Assembly (NCBI RefSeq): GCF_020832325.1
Contig: NZ_JAFIEU010000050.1
Coordinates: 62,001 to 126,000, forward strand
Source: Lunatimonas sp.
Lineage (GTDB): Bacteria > Bacteroidota > Bacteroidia > Cytophagales > Cyclobacteriaceae
Reading direction: 5' to 3'
DNA: 64,000 nucleotides
A model generated the notes under the pieces. That model worked only from the letters and a program-made list of their open reading frames with translations, was not told the origin of the DNA and made no database searches. This document shows, in pieces, positions 16,968 through 26,329 of the stretch. Both the position numbers and the translations under genes were made by a program. Within the stretch, counting starts at the first letter, position 1. Each line of letters starts with the position of its first letter.

Positions 16968-18410
16968 ATGAAACATATAGCAAAATATCTATTGATCTTG
17001 TTCCTCTTTAGTGTAGGGGTTACAAGTTGCACAGAGGGCTTTGAGGAGATGAATGTCGATCCAAATAATCCTACAGCGGTTCCTGCTGAGAATCTGCTTA
17101 CACAGGCTGAGTTTTCCCTTTCCAACCTCATGTGGAGCCGTGGGTTAAATTTTGAGTTTGGGATGCTAATGGTACAGCATTTCTCACAAAGCGAGTATGC
17201 CGAAAGGTCTCGCTACAATCAAAATCCGTCTAACTTTGATGCTATTTGGAACACGTTCTATGCGAATGGTATGAATGATCTGCAAGCAGCGATGCGTATT
17301 ACGGAGGCGAATGAGAACCTTACCGATGCTCAGAGGAACAACAGGATTGCTATATTGGAGCTCCTTCGAATATGGTCTTTCCAGAATGTGACTGACACTT
17401 GGGTAAACGTACCCTATTCGCAAACATTTAATCCGTCAGAGTTCCCCAATCCTCAATACGATAGACAGCAGGATATATATGCTGGCCTAGTTGGCGAAAT
17501 CGATGCAGCACTTAGCAAAATTTCCGTTAGCGCATCTGGATTTACTTCTGGCGATATCTACTACGGTGGTGATATGGCCAAATGGCAGCGTTTTGGTAAC
17601 TCCCTCAAAGTTCGTATTGGTATGCGGATTGCGGACGTGGAACCTACCACTGCAAGCCGGTTGGTTTCGGAGGCGTTTGCTGCAGGTGTGATTAGTTCGT
17701 ATGATGAAGGCTTTCACTTTCCTTTCCAAAGCGACCAACGTATTGCCAACCCTTTCTTCGTAGACAATTCCATTAACAACCGTGATGATTTCACGCTTTC
17801 CGATGTCTTGGTAGATGCGCTCGAAGAGCGAAATGATCCACGTGTCGCTGCTTTTGCCAATCCCAATGTAGCTGGTAATTTTGTTGGTTTACCATTTGGT
17901 CTTACAGACGGAGAGACATTTGCTTTACAAGGTACCGCCTCTCGGCCTAGCACCCGGTTGCGTTCGGCTACCGCGCCAGCCTATTTGATGACCCATGCTG
18001 AGATGAAGTTTTTCGAGGCTGAGGCAATTGAAAGAGGCTTTATCACGGGTGATGCTGCTGCAGCATACAATGCCGCCGTAGCTGCTTCTATGATGCAGTG
18101 GGGTATCACAGATCAAGCGGCTGTAAATGCTTATTTGGCACTACCTATAAATGCCTATGATGCTGACAACTGGAAAAACTCCATTGGTATGCAAAAGTGG
18201 ATTGCCCTATACGGGAATGGCGTAGAGGCATGGTCAGAGTGGAGAAGACTTGACGTACCTCAGTTGGAACTTCCCGCTGCTGCCGTTCGTACATCTATTC
18301 CAGTGCGGGCATTGTATCCTGCAGTTGAACTGGGAAATAACCCCAGTGCTGTAGCGAATGCTGGCTATGAAAACGAAATGGACATCAAACCTTGGTGGGA
18401 TGTTGAATAG
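16968..18410 (+). CDS. SusD/RagB-family outer-membrane lipoprotein (SusD-like_2 type)
   Basis: A 480-residue nutrient-binding lipoprotein partner of the preceding SusC. Lipoprotein signal with Cys in GVTSCTEGFEEM, followed by the NVDPNNPTAVPAENLLTQAEF start typical of the SusD-like_2 branch, which differs from the SusD at 9.3 kb. C-terminal features include PAYLMTHAEMKFFEAEAIERG, then WIALYGNGVEAWSEWRRLD and a final NAGYENEMDIKPWWDVE. It is followed by a strong terminator, so the pair forms a two-gene unit. The ligand need not be a polysaccharide in this branch. Confidence 0.95.
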   Translation: MKHIAKYLLILFLFSVGVTSCTEGFEEMNVDPNNPTAVPAENLLTQAEFSLSNLMWSRGLNFEFGMLMVQHFSQSEYAERSRYNQNPSNFDAIWNTFYANGMNDLQAAMRITEANENLTDAQRNNRIAILELLRIWSFQNVTDTWVNVPYSQTFNPSEFPNPQYDRQQDIYAGLVGEIDAALSKISVSASGFTSGDIYYGGDMAKWQRFGNSLKVRIGMRIADVEPTTASRLVSEAFAAGVISSYDEGFHFPFQSDQRIANPFFVDNSINNRDDFTLSDVLVDALEERNDPRVAAFANPNVAGNFVGLPFGLTDGETFALQGTASRPSTRLRSATAPAYLMTHAEMKFFEAEAIERGFITGDAAAAYNAAVAASMMQWGITDQAAVNAYLALPINAYDADNWKNSIGMQKWIALYGNGVEAWSEWRRLDVPQLELPAAAVRTSIPVRALYPAVELGNNPSAVANAGYENEMDIKPWWDVE

Positions 18411-18434
18411 AATTTTGTAAGCAAATTCTGTATA

Positions 18435-18471
18435 TAAAAAATCACTTCCTGCTCAGGAAGTGATTTTTTTT
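18435..18471 (+). terminator. Intrinsic terminator after the second SusD gene
   Basis: AATCACTTCCT, loop GCTC, AGGAAGTGATT with eight T following and an A-run before: a textbook bidirectional terminator 25 bases past the stop. Confidence 0.9.
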
Positions 18472-18629
18472 GTCGTACGAGGATGGGTAGTTAGAGTGAG
18501 AGGTGTAAAGCTGCATTTTTGAGTTTATTTAATCTGAATGATAAAACTACAGCCATTTGATTTTCTTCCAGGTTACCGTATTTTAGTAGGAAGGGACTCG
18601 CCGAAGATCGGTACAATTTCCAAATTTAA

Positions 18630-18660
18630 TTGGTTTAAGTGGGTTAAGGGCTTATTTTTG
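18630..18660 (+). promoter_or_regulatory. Promoter of the cytochrome c lipoprotein gene
   Basis: TTG (18630-18632), 20-base spacer, TATTTTTG (18653-18660): exact match to the Bacteroidota promoter pattern, 18 bases before ATG 18679. It shows that the gene is transcribed apart from SusC/SusD and supports that start over the upstream in-frame ATG at 18538. Confidence 0.65.
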
Positions 18661-18678
18661 TTGATAATCCAAAAGACT

Positions 18679-21330
18679 ATGATAAAGAAAATACTCGTTT
18701 TTGCGCTCCTGATCTCCGGTTTTTCTTGTGCTGAGAAGGAGCCTGAAGTAATTTGTGAACCGGCTCCTGAAACAGCGGCCTTGCCTTCGCTGGATTCTTT
18801 GGCTGCTGCCTTGGAGTGGCCGTCGGAGTTGTCGATTACCCCTTTTTCCGGTCCAGATATCACACCCAGCCCCGCCTGCTTGGCGGTTTCGCACGAAGGG
18901 GATCTATTTGTGGGAGTGGATATGATGGGCTCTTTGGGCAAGGAACCCGGAAAGGGGCAAATTGTCAAGCTTGTAGACTGCAATCAGGACGGTATTGTCG
19001 ACAGTTATACCATTTTTGCCGATGTGGACAATCCCCGCGGAATTATTGCGCTAAAGGATAAAGTGTATGTGCTTCACACGGTGTTTGGGGACGATGAAAT
19101 CGCCACAGGGATGAATTTGGTGGTGTTTGAAGACAAAGATGGGGATGGTGTAGCAGATGGCCCCTCCCAGCCATTGATCGAACACATCAGTTCACCAAAA
19201 TTCCTGCAGGGACGGGGAACCGACCATGCTACAAATGGTATCCGGCTGGGGATTGACGGTTGGATATACATCGCAGTTGGAGACTTTGGTTTCCATGGTG
19301 CCGTAGACCGGGACGGTACTACGTTGACCATGCTGGGTGGTGGTGTTGTCCGGGTACGCCCAGACGGTACGGAAATGGAAGTATATACCCATGGGTTGCG
19401 CAATATCTACGATGTGGCCATTGATCCTTACATGAACATGTTTACCCGGGATAATACCAACGACGGAGGCGGTTGGAATATTCGGTTTAGCCATCAAATA
19501 CAATCTGCGGAATATGGCTATCCGGTGCTGTTTAAGCACTTTACGGAGGAGATTATTCCCGCGTTGGTTGACGTGGGAGGTGGCTCCGGCACGGGAGCTC
19601 TTTTTATGGATGATCACCGTTGGCCCGAGAAGTTCAATCAAGTGCCCATGATGGCAGACTGGGGAAGAAACCAGTTGTATATCCACCGGGTAAAAGCAGA
19701 TGGCCCTTCTTATATCCAGGAAGAGGTACCGTTTATCAAACTCCCACAAATCACCGATCTGGATGTGGACGGTACAGGTAGAATGTATATGGCCGCTTGG
19801 GACGGTGCCGGTTATCGCGGCAATCCCTCGAAAGGCTTCGTAGTAAGAGCAGTGCCAACGGACTGGACCTATGAGGCAGCACCAAATCTAAGGAAGGCAT
19901 CCCTTAAGGAGTTGGTAAAACACCTCGGCAGTGGAAGTGCTGTTACCCGACTCTATGCACAACAGGAACTACTTAGCAGACCTCCAAAAAAGGCTTCAGC
20001 CGAAGTCTTAAAAGCAATAAAAGATCAGGGCCAGACACTTGCTACCCGTGTTGCTGCATTGTACGCCTTTACACAGCTAAATGGAGTGAATGGAATGGAT
20101 AAGTTTGAAGAGCTGTACCAATCCGACGAATTGCGGGAACATGTCATCCGGGCATTTACGGATCGCCGGGAGATGTTGGCTGCGGCACCGGTAGATCGAA
20201 TTATGCAAAGCTTGGGAGATGCATCTCCAACGGTACGGAGAGCTTCAATCGTTGCGTTGGGGCGGATAAAAGATCCAAAGGCCATTCCAGCTTTGATGGG
20301 TACCTCGGTACCAGCTTCCTTTGTCGCGCCTGCGTGGAAGGAAGAGGGGCCACATGCCGATCCGAATGCCTCCATCGTAGAGGCCCACCTCGCGGTGCGG
20401 GCTTTGGTGGAATTAAAGGCCGGAGATGCATGCATAGATGCCATCGGCACCTCTAATCAGACTATAGCTCTTTGGGCCTTGCGCTACATGCACGATGCGG
20501 GTGTAGTGAACCGCCTGATCGAAAAATACAAAGGCAGTGAAGATGAAACCCTTCGCGTGGAAATTTTGAATGTGTTGGCCAGACTATATACTCGTGAAGC
20601 ACCTTATGATGGATCTTGGTGGTGGGGCACCCGCCCCGACACTCATGGACCTTACTATAAGTCTGTTCTATGGAGATCTTCTGCTGCTATCAAGGACTTA
20701 TTTATGGAGGTATGGAGTCAGGGAGGTACCGAAAACAAGGCATATATCGGCATGCTAAACGAGAAAAACCGTATGGGGATCACCGAGTTTGGAGGTGATT
20801 TTACCGTTGCAGAGATGCTCGAGGAACCGGATGTAGATTTGGAAAAGATAAAGAATACAAAAGGCCAAGTGGGTTCTTCGTCCATCGAGGATATCTTATT
20901 GGCGGTACAGGAATTGCCTGGCGACGCCGTACTGGGAAAAACCATATTTGAACAGCAAGGCTGTAGGGCATGCCATAGCTTAGAGGTGGGTGAGGCGATG
21001 AAGGGTCCTTTTATGGGGCAAATAGGCAGTATCATGACAAGAGATCAAATAGCAGAGTCAATATTAAAACCCGATGCGTCCATTTCCCAAGGGTTTGCTA
21101 CGGTGCTGATAAAGACGAAAGACGATAAATCCTACATGGGATTTGTCACCGAGGAAAGCGCGGAGAAGATCGTCATTAGAAACATCGTCGGCCAGGCGTA
21201 TACCTTGCCTGTGTCAGATGTGGTTGAGCGCAAAGAGATGGAAAACTCCATGATGCCAGAGGGCTTGGCAAATGCGCTTTCTTACGAAGAATTTGCTTCC
21301 CTGATTACTTTCCTTTCAGAGCAAAAGTAA
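18679..21330 (+). CDS. Lipoprotein cytochrome c with beta-propeller and HEAT-like repeats (PVC-type heme-binding family)
   Basis: An 883-residue envelope protein. Lipoprotein signal with Cys in ISGFSCAEKE. Next comes a six-bladed propeller of the soluble sugar-dehydrogenase/NHL type (about 45-390; GDLFVGVDMMGS, DGWIYIAVGDFGFHG, VYTHGLRNIYDVAIDPYMNM), then alpha-helical HEAT-like repeats (about 400-640; SPTVRRASIVALGRIKDPKA) and a C-terminal cytochrome c domain with a single heme site CRACH followed by MKGPFMGQIGS. Families with this order are common in planctomycetes and Bacteroidota and are thought to be sugar- or polyol-oxidising electron donors, though few are characterised. Family assignment is good; substrate is unknown. 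Confidence 0.85.
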   Translation: MIKKILVFALLISGFSCAEKEPEVICEPAPETAALPSLDSLAAALEWPSELSITPFSGPDITPSPACLAVSHEGDLFVGVDMMGSLGKEPGKGQIVKLVDCNQDGIVDSYTIFADVDNPRGIIALKDKVYVLHTVFGDDEIATGMNLVVFEDKDGDGVADGPSQPLIEHISSPKFLQGRGTDHATNGIRLGIDGWIYIAVGDFGFHGAVDRDGTTLTMLGGGVVRVRPDGTEMEVYTHGLRNIYDVAIDPYMNMFTRDNTNDGGGWNIRFSHQIQSAEYGYPVLFKHFTEEIIPALVDVGGGSGTGALFMDDHRWPEKFNQVPMMADWGRNQLYIHRVKADGPSYIQEEVPFIKLPQITDLDVDGTGRMYMAAWDGAGYRGNPSKGFVVRAVPTDWTYEAAPNLRKASLKELVKHLGSGSAVTRLYAQQELLSRPPKKASAEVLKAIKDQGQTLATRVAALYAFTQLNGVNGMDKFEELYQSDELREHVIRAFTDRREMLAAAPVDRIMQSLGDASPTVRRASIVALGRIKDPKAIPALMGTSVPASFVAPAWKEEGPHADPNASIVEAHLAVRALVELKAGDACIDAIGTSNQTIALWALRYMHDAGVVNRLIEKYKGSEDETLRVEILNVLARLYTREAPYDGSWWWGTRPDTHGPYYKSVLWRSSAAIKDLFMEVWSQGGTENKAYIGMLNEKNRMGITEFGGDFTVAEMLEEPDVDLEKIKNTKGQVGSSSIEDILLAVQELPGDAVLGKTIFEQQGCRACHSLEVGEAMKGPFMGQIGSIMTRDQIAESILKPDASISQGFATVLIKTKDDKSYMGFVTEESAEKIVIRNIVGQAYTLPVSDVVERKEMENSMMPEGLANALSYEEFASLITFLSEQK

Positions 21331-21353
21331 ATTTTCTTTAAAAGCTTCTTCTT

Positions 21354-21400
21354 ATGCCCACAAACGGACAACTTGATGTCCGTTTGTGGGCATTATTTTT
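21354..21400 (+). terminator. Intrinsic terminator after the cytochrome c gene
   Basis: Arms ATGCCCACAAACGGACA (21354-21370) and TGTCCGTTTGTGGGCAT (21377-21393) are perfect over 17 bases with a six-base loop and a T-rich tail. Confidence 0.9.
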
Positions 21401-21492
21401 ACAAAACTCCGCTATAGGCGCCATCAGAGCGATTGGCACAGCATTGGTAAGGAAGGGTTGAAACCTATCAATCCCTTCCATTTCGAATCCCT

Positions 21493-21687
21493 ATGAGACT
21501 GTTTATGAGTTTGGTGCTTTGGGCTATTTTATTTGTACTTTGCTGGCCCATAGCGGTACTGCTATTGATTCTATATCCGTTGATTTGGCTAATTCTGCTG
21601 CCGTTTCGCTTACTGGGATTTGGTGTGACACTCACGCTATCCATGATATTGGCCATCTTTTTGTTCCCGTTCAGCTTGCTGAAGTAG
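21493..21687 (+). CDS. Small hydrophobic membrane protein, 64 residues
   Basis: Not recognised. Almost entirely hydrophobic with few charges: Arg at 2, 39 and Lys at the C-terminus. It can form two helices (about 5-33 and 40-62) around LLPFRLLG, so a two-helix hairpin is likely. ATG start after a strong terminator; ends five bases before the convergent symporter gene. The composition and clean start favour a real gene, but a chance hydrophobic frame antisense to nothing else cannot be ruled out. Confidence 0.5.
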   Translation: MRLFMSLVLWAILFVLCWPIAVLLLILYPLIWLILLPFRLLGFGVTLTLSMILAIFLFPFSLLK

Positions 21688-21692
21688 CGATC

Positions 21693-23129
21693 TTATTTTC
21701 TGGCAAGTGCCCAAAGTCCCGAATACGTAAGTGCACCATTTACCAGCAGGATTTCGAAGCCAAATTGGTACCCGCTAAACCAGGCTTCGGAGTTTCTATC
21801 AAGGATAAAAGATAGGATAGGGCTTAGGATACAAACGAAGGGGACTAAGCGATCTGTAATGCGGACGTTGTTCGTAAGACCAAACACGAAAAGACCCAGT
21901 AATGGACCATAGGTAAATCCTGCTGCTTTAAATACGGCACTGACTACACTCCGATCGTTCAATTCGTTGAAGACCACGATGGTCAGAAACACCAGAAAGG
22001 TGAAGCCAATGTGGATGAGGAGCCGGGTTCGGTCTTGGTTCAGGTGCTTTTTTTCAGGTAGGTTGATGATGTCTATGCAAAAAGAAGTGGTCAAAGCGGT
22101 GAGGGCCGAATCGGCACTGGAAAATGCCGCAGCTGTAATGCCAAGCAAGAAAACAATGCCAGCCAAGGTGCCAAACTCATTCAAAGCCAATGAAGGGAAA
22201 AGTTCATCGGTTGCGCTTGGTAGCGCAATATTGTTTACCTGTGCATAGTAATACAGCAGCACACCTAGTGCCAAAAACAGGATATTGGAGAAAAAGAAAG
22301 ACAGCGAGAACCAAAACACGTTTTTCTGTGCTTCCCCCTTGTTTCGGCAGGTAAGATTTTTCTGCATTACATTCTGGTCCAAACCATTCATTGCGATGGT
22401 TATGAAAATGCCTGCGGCAAACATCTTGAAGAAATTTTGCCCCGAATTGCCATCCCAAACCCAAATGGTTGATTTTTCGTTTTTGCCGATTAATTCCAGC
22501 AGTTCAACGCCTCCTTTATTCAGATGGCTGGCGATTACCAGAATACTGATAACTACGGCGGCTAATAGAAAGGTAGTTTGTAATGTATCGGTCCACACGA
22601 TGGTCTTGATGCCACTTTTGAATGTATAAAGCCAGATCAACACCATGGTGGCGAATACCGATCCGTAAAAAGGGACCCCAAAACCTTCGAAAAAGGCCAA
22701 CTGGAGTACCGTGGCAGCTAAAAAAAGTCGAAAGGACGCTCCTATGGTCTGCGATATGAGAAAGATGGTTGCCCCGGAAATATAGGCTTTCCCACCGAAT
22801 CGGGTTTTCAGGTATTCGTAAATGGAGATTAAGTTCAGCTTGTAAAAAAGCGGTATCAGAACCAGTGCAATAACTGCATAACCCACCATATTGCCCATTA
22901 CCAATTGGAGGTAGTTCCAATTGGTGTTACCTACTTCCCCTGGCACCGAGATAAACGTTACCCCGGATAGAGATGCGCCTACCATCCCAAAGGCTACCAA
23001 AAACCAGGGAGATTCCCGGTTGCCAGTATAAAACGTCATGCTATCGGACTTTCTGGACGTTAGGTAGCTGATGAGGATAAGTAACAGAAAGTAGCCGGAA
23101 ATTACTCCAAAAACCAATACCGGACTCAT
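21693..23129 (-). CDS. Sodium:solute symporter (SSS family)
   Basis: A 478-residue inner-membrane cotransporter with about 13 helices. SSS features: N-terminal FGVISGYFLLLILISYLTSRK, GNRESPWFLVAFGMVGASLSGVTFISVPG, the core helix region YEYLKTRFGGKAYISGATIFLISQ and AAAFSSADSALTALTTSFCIDI. It is divergent from a GH3-serine hydrolase gene of probable peptidoglycan turnover. In Bacteroidota such symporters are known next to muropeptide-sugar genes, so import of MurNAc or a related amino sugar is a reasonable inference, not shown by the sequence itself. It belongs to a different SSS subgroup from the symporter at 34.3-35.9 kb (little motif sharing). Confidence 0.92.
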   Translation of the reverse strand: MSPVLVFGVISGYFLLLILISYLTSRKSDSMTFYTGNRESPWFLVAFGMVGASLSGVTFISVPGEVGNTNWNYLQLVMGNMVGYAVIALVLIPLFYKLNLISIYEYLKTRFGGKAYISGATIFLISQTIGASFRLFLAATVLQLAFFEGFGVPFYGSVFATMVLIWLYTFKSGIKTIVWTDTLQTTFLLAAVVISILVIASHLNKGGVELLELIGKNEKSTIWVWDGNSGQNFFKMFAAGIFITIAMNGLDQNVMQKNLTCRNKGEAQKNVFWFSLSFFFSNILFLALGVLLYYYAQVNNIALPSATDELFPSLALNEFGTLAGIVFLLGITAAAFSSADSALTALTTSFCIDIINLPEKKHLNQDRTRLLIHIGFTFLVFLTIVVFNELNDRSVVSAVFKAAGFTYGPLLGLFVFGLTNNVRITDRLVPFVCILSPILSFILDRNSEAWFSGYQFGFEILLVNGALTYSGLWALARK

Positions 23130-23302
23130 AGGTAGTGCAAAGGTTTAGACGTTTTGAAATGCTGTCCACAATTTTGGCCAAGATAGAGATTTTCCATTAA
23201 GGCAGTTTACCTTGCGACGGAAAATGCCGTATATTTCCGAAAAATCAGGTGTTAGACACAGATCACCTGCTACGTTTTAGTTCGAGTAAATCTTCCATCC
23301 AT

Positions 23303-26300
23303 ATGCCGTTTCCCTGTTTTTCTCCTTTCTTTCAGTTTCATAGCCGGAAGTTTTTCGTTGGTTTTTTTATTATCTGCGTGCTAGCAGGTAGCATACCTGA
23401 AGCGGTTTCTCAAAGCATCCCGGTTCCATATTTGACCTTGGATCAAGGTTTGGAAGACTGGGTGGAAGAAACCTTTCAATCCCTGGATTTGGAGGAGCGA
23501 ATTTCCCAACTGATCATGATTCCCGTGTATTCTAATAAGGACGAGGTGCATATTGATTCGATCAGTAACTTGGTTAAGCAGTACAAGGTGGGCGGTATGA
23601 TATTCTTTCAAGGCGGACCGGTACGGCAGGCGCAGATGATCAATCGCTATCAGCGTGAATCCAAGGTGCCGCTGATGATCAGTATAGATGGGGAGTGGGG
23701 GCTAGCCATGCGTTTGGACAGTACCCTGAGATTTCCCTATCAAATGGCTTTGGGCGCAGTCAAAGACGACTCGCTAATCTATGAAATGGGAAGGGAGATT
23801 GCAAAACATACCAGGAGAGCTGGCTTGCACGTGAACTTCGCCCCTGTGGTAGATATCAACAACAACCCCGGAAATCCGGTAATCGGTTTTCGATCATTTG
23901 GAGAGGATAAAGAGCGGGTAACCCAAAAAGCCTTAGCCTATATGAGGGGTATGCAGGATGAACGGGTTTTGGCTTCGGCCAAGCATTTTCCAGGGCATGG
24001 AGACACCAATGTGGACTCTCACTACGGCCTGCCTGTAATCCATTTTTCCAAACAGCGGCTTGAAGAGTTGGAGTTGTACCCTTTCAGGCAGTTGATGCAG
24101 GCAGGGCTAGGTAGCGTTATGGTGGCCCATATGCACATCCCGGCATTGGATGACACGCCAAACCTAGCCTCTACGCTGAGCAGGGCGGTGGTGAGCGATC
24201 TGCTGAAAGGAGACATGGACTACAAGGGCCTGGTATTCACGGATGCACTGAACATGCAGGGGGTGGCCAAATATTATGAGCCGGGAGTGGTAGACGTAAA
24301 GGCACTGCTAGCCGGCAACGATATGCTGCTGAATACGATGAATGTACCAGCTACTATACGAGAGGTTAAGAAGGCACTCGAAACCGGCGAAATCACACCG
24401 GATGAAATCAATGAGCGGGTAAAGAAAGTGCTTCGTGCCAAAGCATGGTTGGGATTATCTAACTGGCAACCTATAGAGACTACTACGCTCATCGCAGACC
24501 TGAACACTCCCGATGCCCATAACTTAAGTAGGAAATTGGTGGAGAAATCGTTGACCTTGTTAAAAAATGAGAAAAATATCCTTCCATTAACAGGCTTGGA
24601 CCGAAATCGAACGGCCAGTCTCGCACTAGGGGTTTCCAGTGAAACCGCTTTTCAACGCGGCTTGGACCGATACACGTCCTTAGATCATTATTTCCTGCCC
24701 AAGTCTGGTAGTTTGAACGAGGTCAACCGATTGATTGAGTCCCTTTCAGCTTACGATCGCATCATCGTGGGCGTGCATGGAGTTTCCCTGAGAGCGGGAA
24801 GTGATCGATTTGGGATTACACCGGAAATGAACCTGCTGCTAAAGCAACTGAATAGGAACAAGCAGGTAGTTGTTTCTGTGTTTGGCAATATCTATGCGTT
24901 GAATGAGCTAGTGGACCTACCGCAGGTATCGGCAGTGATTGCGGCCTATCAGGAAACGGAGGATACGCAGGATTTGGTTTCCCAATTGGTATTTGGCGGA
25001 ATTGGAGCAAGCGGCACGCTTCCTGTACAGCTGTCAGCAACGTTTCCCTTGGGAGCGGGATTGAACCTGGAGGGTGGTAGCAGAATAGCGTATGGACTGC
25101 CGGAAAGTGTGGGCATCCGCTCACAGCAGCTAGCAGGCATTGATTCCTTGGTGCATTTGGCGATACGAGAGGGAGCCACTCCAGGGGCACAGGTATTGGT
25201 GGCTAAAGGAGGGAAAGTATTCTTTCATAAAGCCTATGGATACCATAGTTTTGATTCGCTCCAGCCGGTTTCTTTGGAAGATGTGTATGATTTGGCCTCC
25301 ATCACTAAAATCAGTACGGCATTGGCAGCCTTTATGCATCTGAAGGGGGAAGGGAAATTTGATGAAAATAAGCGGCTAGGACAGTATTTGCCTATGGCGA
25401 AAGGAACCAATAAGGAGGATTTGGTTTACAAGGATATACTTACCCACCAAGCTGGGCTTACGGCTTGGATTTCCTTTTGGCAGGCCACGCAGCGAAAGAA
25501 TGGAAGCTTCAGATGGTTCACCTTTAAGCAGGATTCCTCCCGGAGATTTCCCAACAAAGTGGCAGACCGACTATACATCCACCGCAATTACGGCAACAAA
25601 ATATACCGGGAGATTATGGATTCTGGCGTGAAACCGGATCAGGGTTATGTCTATAGTGACCTTTCCTTTATTTTGGCTCCGAAAGTCGTAGAACACATTT
25701 CAGGGACCGATTTTGTATCTTACCTCAGACAAAACCTTTACGCTCCTCTAGGGGCAGAGGGGTTGAGTTTTAACCCCTACGCCAGGTATCCCCTTGCCAA
25801 GGTGGTTCCGACGGAATATGACTCACTGTTTCGTAGACAGCAACTCCATGGCACTGTCCACGATGAGGGAGCGGCTATGCTAGGAGGTGTAAGTGGTCAT
25901 GCTGGACTATTTGGATCGGCAAATGAGCTTTCTAAGCTGATGCACCTGTACCTTTACAATGGAAATTATGGAAATGAAGAGTTGATCCGAAACGGCGTGG
26001 TGCACGAATTTTCCAAATGCGTTTACTGCGATCGGGGCAATAACTATCGAGGGATGGGTTTTGACCGACCAAACCGGCCCGGTGACCCCAATGGCAATGC
26101 CGCAGCAAGTGCTCCCGCGTCTAGCTTTGGCCACTCTGGCTTTACCGGTACGTATACTTGGATTGATCCGGAGAATGAACTGGTGTATATCTTCTTATCC
26201 AATAGGGTAAATCCCACAAGAGAAAACCGAAAACTGTACCAATTGAACATTCGCACGGGTATTTTGGAAGTGGTTTATGAGGCGTTGCGGGCAAACGGAC

Positions 26301-26329
26301 AATACCGATCTGCTGGTGAAAATCCTTAA
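23303..26329 (+). CDS. Fusion of NagZ-type GH3 beta-N-acetylglucosaminidase and serine beta-lactamase-like hydrolase
   Basis: A 1008-residue exported protein with two enzymes. Start 23303 is preferred because it puts the signal region (FHSRKFFVGFFIICVLAGSIPEAVS) near the N-terminus. GH3 domain about 55-400: SASFKHFPGHGDT-type loop, here ASAKHFPGHGDTNVDSHYGLP with the His-Asp dyad of NagZ, and the nucleophile in VFTDALNMQGV. A GH3 C-terminal-like region spans about 400-600. The serine hydrolase domain (about 620-1000) has DLASITKIST (SxxK), YVYSDLSFI (YxN-like) and a C-terminal HSGFTGTYTW (KTG-like). NagZ-type GH3 cleaves GlcNAc from muropeptides; the partner may be a peptidase, esterase or amidase-like hydrolase. 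Peptidoglycan recycling is inferred. Confidence 0.9.
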   Translation: MPFPCFSPFFQFHSRKFFVGFFIICVLAGSIPEAVSQSIPVPYLTLDQGLEDWVEETFQSLDLEERISQLIMIPVYSNKDEVHIDSISNLVKQYKVGGMIFFQGGPVRQAQMINRYQRESKVPLMISIDGEWGLAMRLDSTLRFPYQMALGAVKDDSLIYEMGREIAKHTRRAGLHVNFAPVVDINNNPGNPVIGFRSFGEDKERVTQKALAYMRGMQDERVLASAKHFPGHGDTNVDSHYGLPVIHFSKQRLEELELYPFRQLMQAGLGSVMVAHMHIPALDDTPNLASTLSRAVVSDLLKGDMDYKGLVFTDALNMQGVAKYYEPGVVDVKALLAGNDMLLNTMNVPATIREVKKALETGEITPDEINERVKKVLRAKAWLGLSNWQPIETTTLIADLNTPDAHNLSRKLVEKSLTLLKNEKNILPLTGLDRNRTASLALGVSSETAFQRGLDRYTSLDHYFLPKSGSLNEVNRLIESLSAYDRIIVGVHGVSLRAGSDRFGITPEMNLLLKQLNRNKQVVVSVFGNIYALNELVDLPQVSAVIAAYQETEDTQDLVSQLVFGGIGASGTLPVQLSATFPLGAGLNLEGGSRIAYGLPESVGIRSQQLAGIDSLVHLAIREGATPGAQVLVAKGGKVFFHKAYGYHSFDSLQPVSLEDVYDLASITKISTALAAFMHLKGEGKFDENKRLGQYLPMAKGTNKEDLVYKDILTHQAGLTAWISFWQATQRKNGSFRWFTFKQDSSRRFPNKVADRLYIHRNYGNKIYREIMDSGVKPDQGYVYSDLSFILAPKVVEHISGTDFVSYLRQNLYAPLGAEGLSFNPYARYPLAKVVPTEYDSLFRRQQLHGTVHDEGAAMLGGVSGHAGLFGSANELSKLMHLYLYNGNYGNEELIRNGVVHEFSKCVYCDRGNNYRGMGFDRPNRPGDPNGNAAASAPASSFGHSGFTGTYTWIDPENELVYIFLSNRVNPTRENRKLYQLNIRTGILEVVYEALRANGQYRSAGENP

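Noticed and set aside
18538-18678. 47-residue N-terminal extension of the cytochrome c lipoprotein
   Set aside because: The promoter at 18630-18660 lies within it and the lipoprotein signal begins at 18679.
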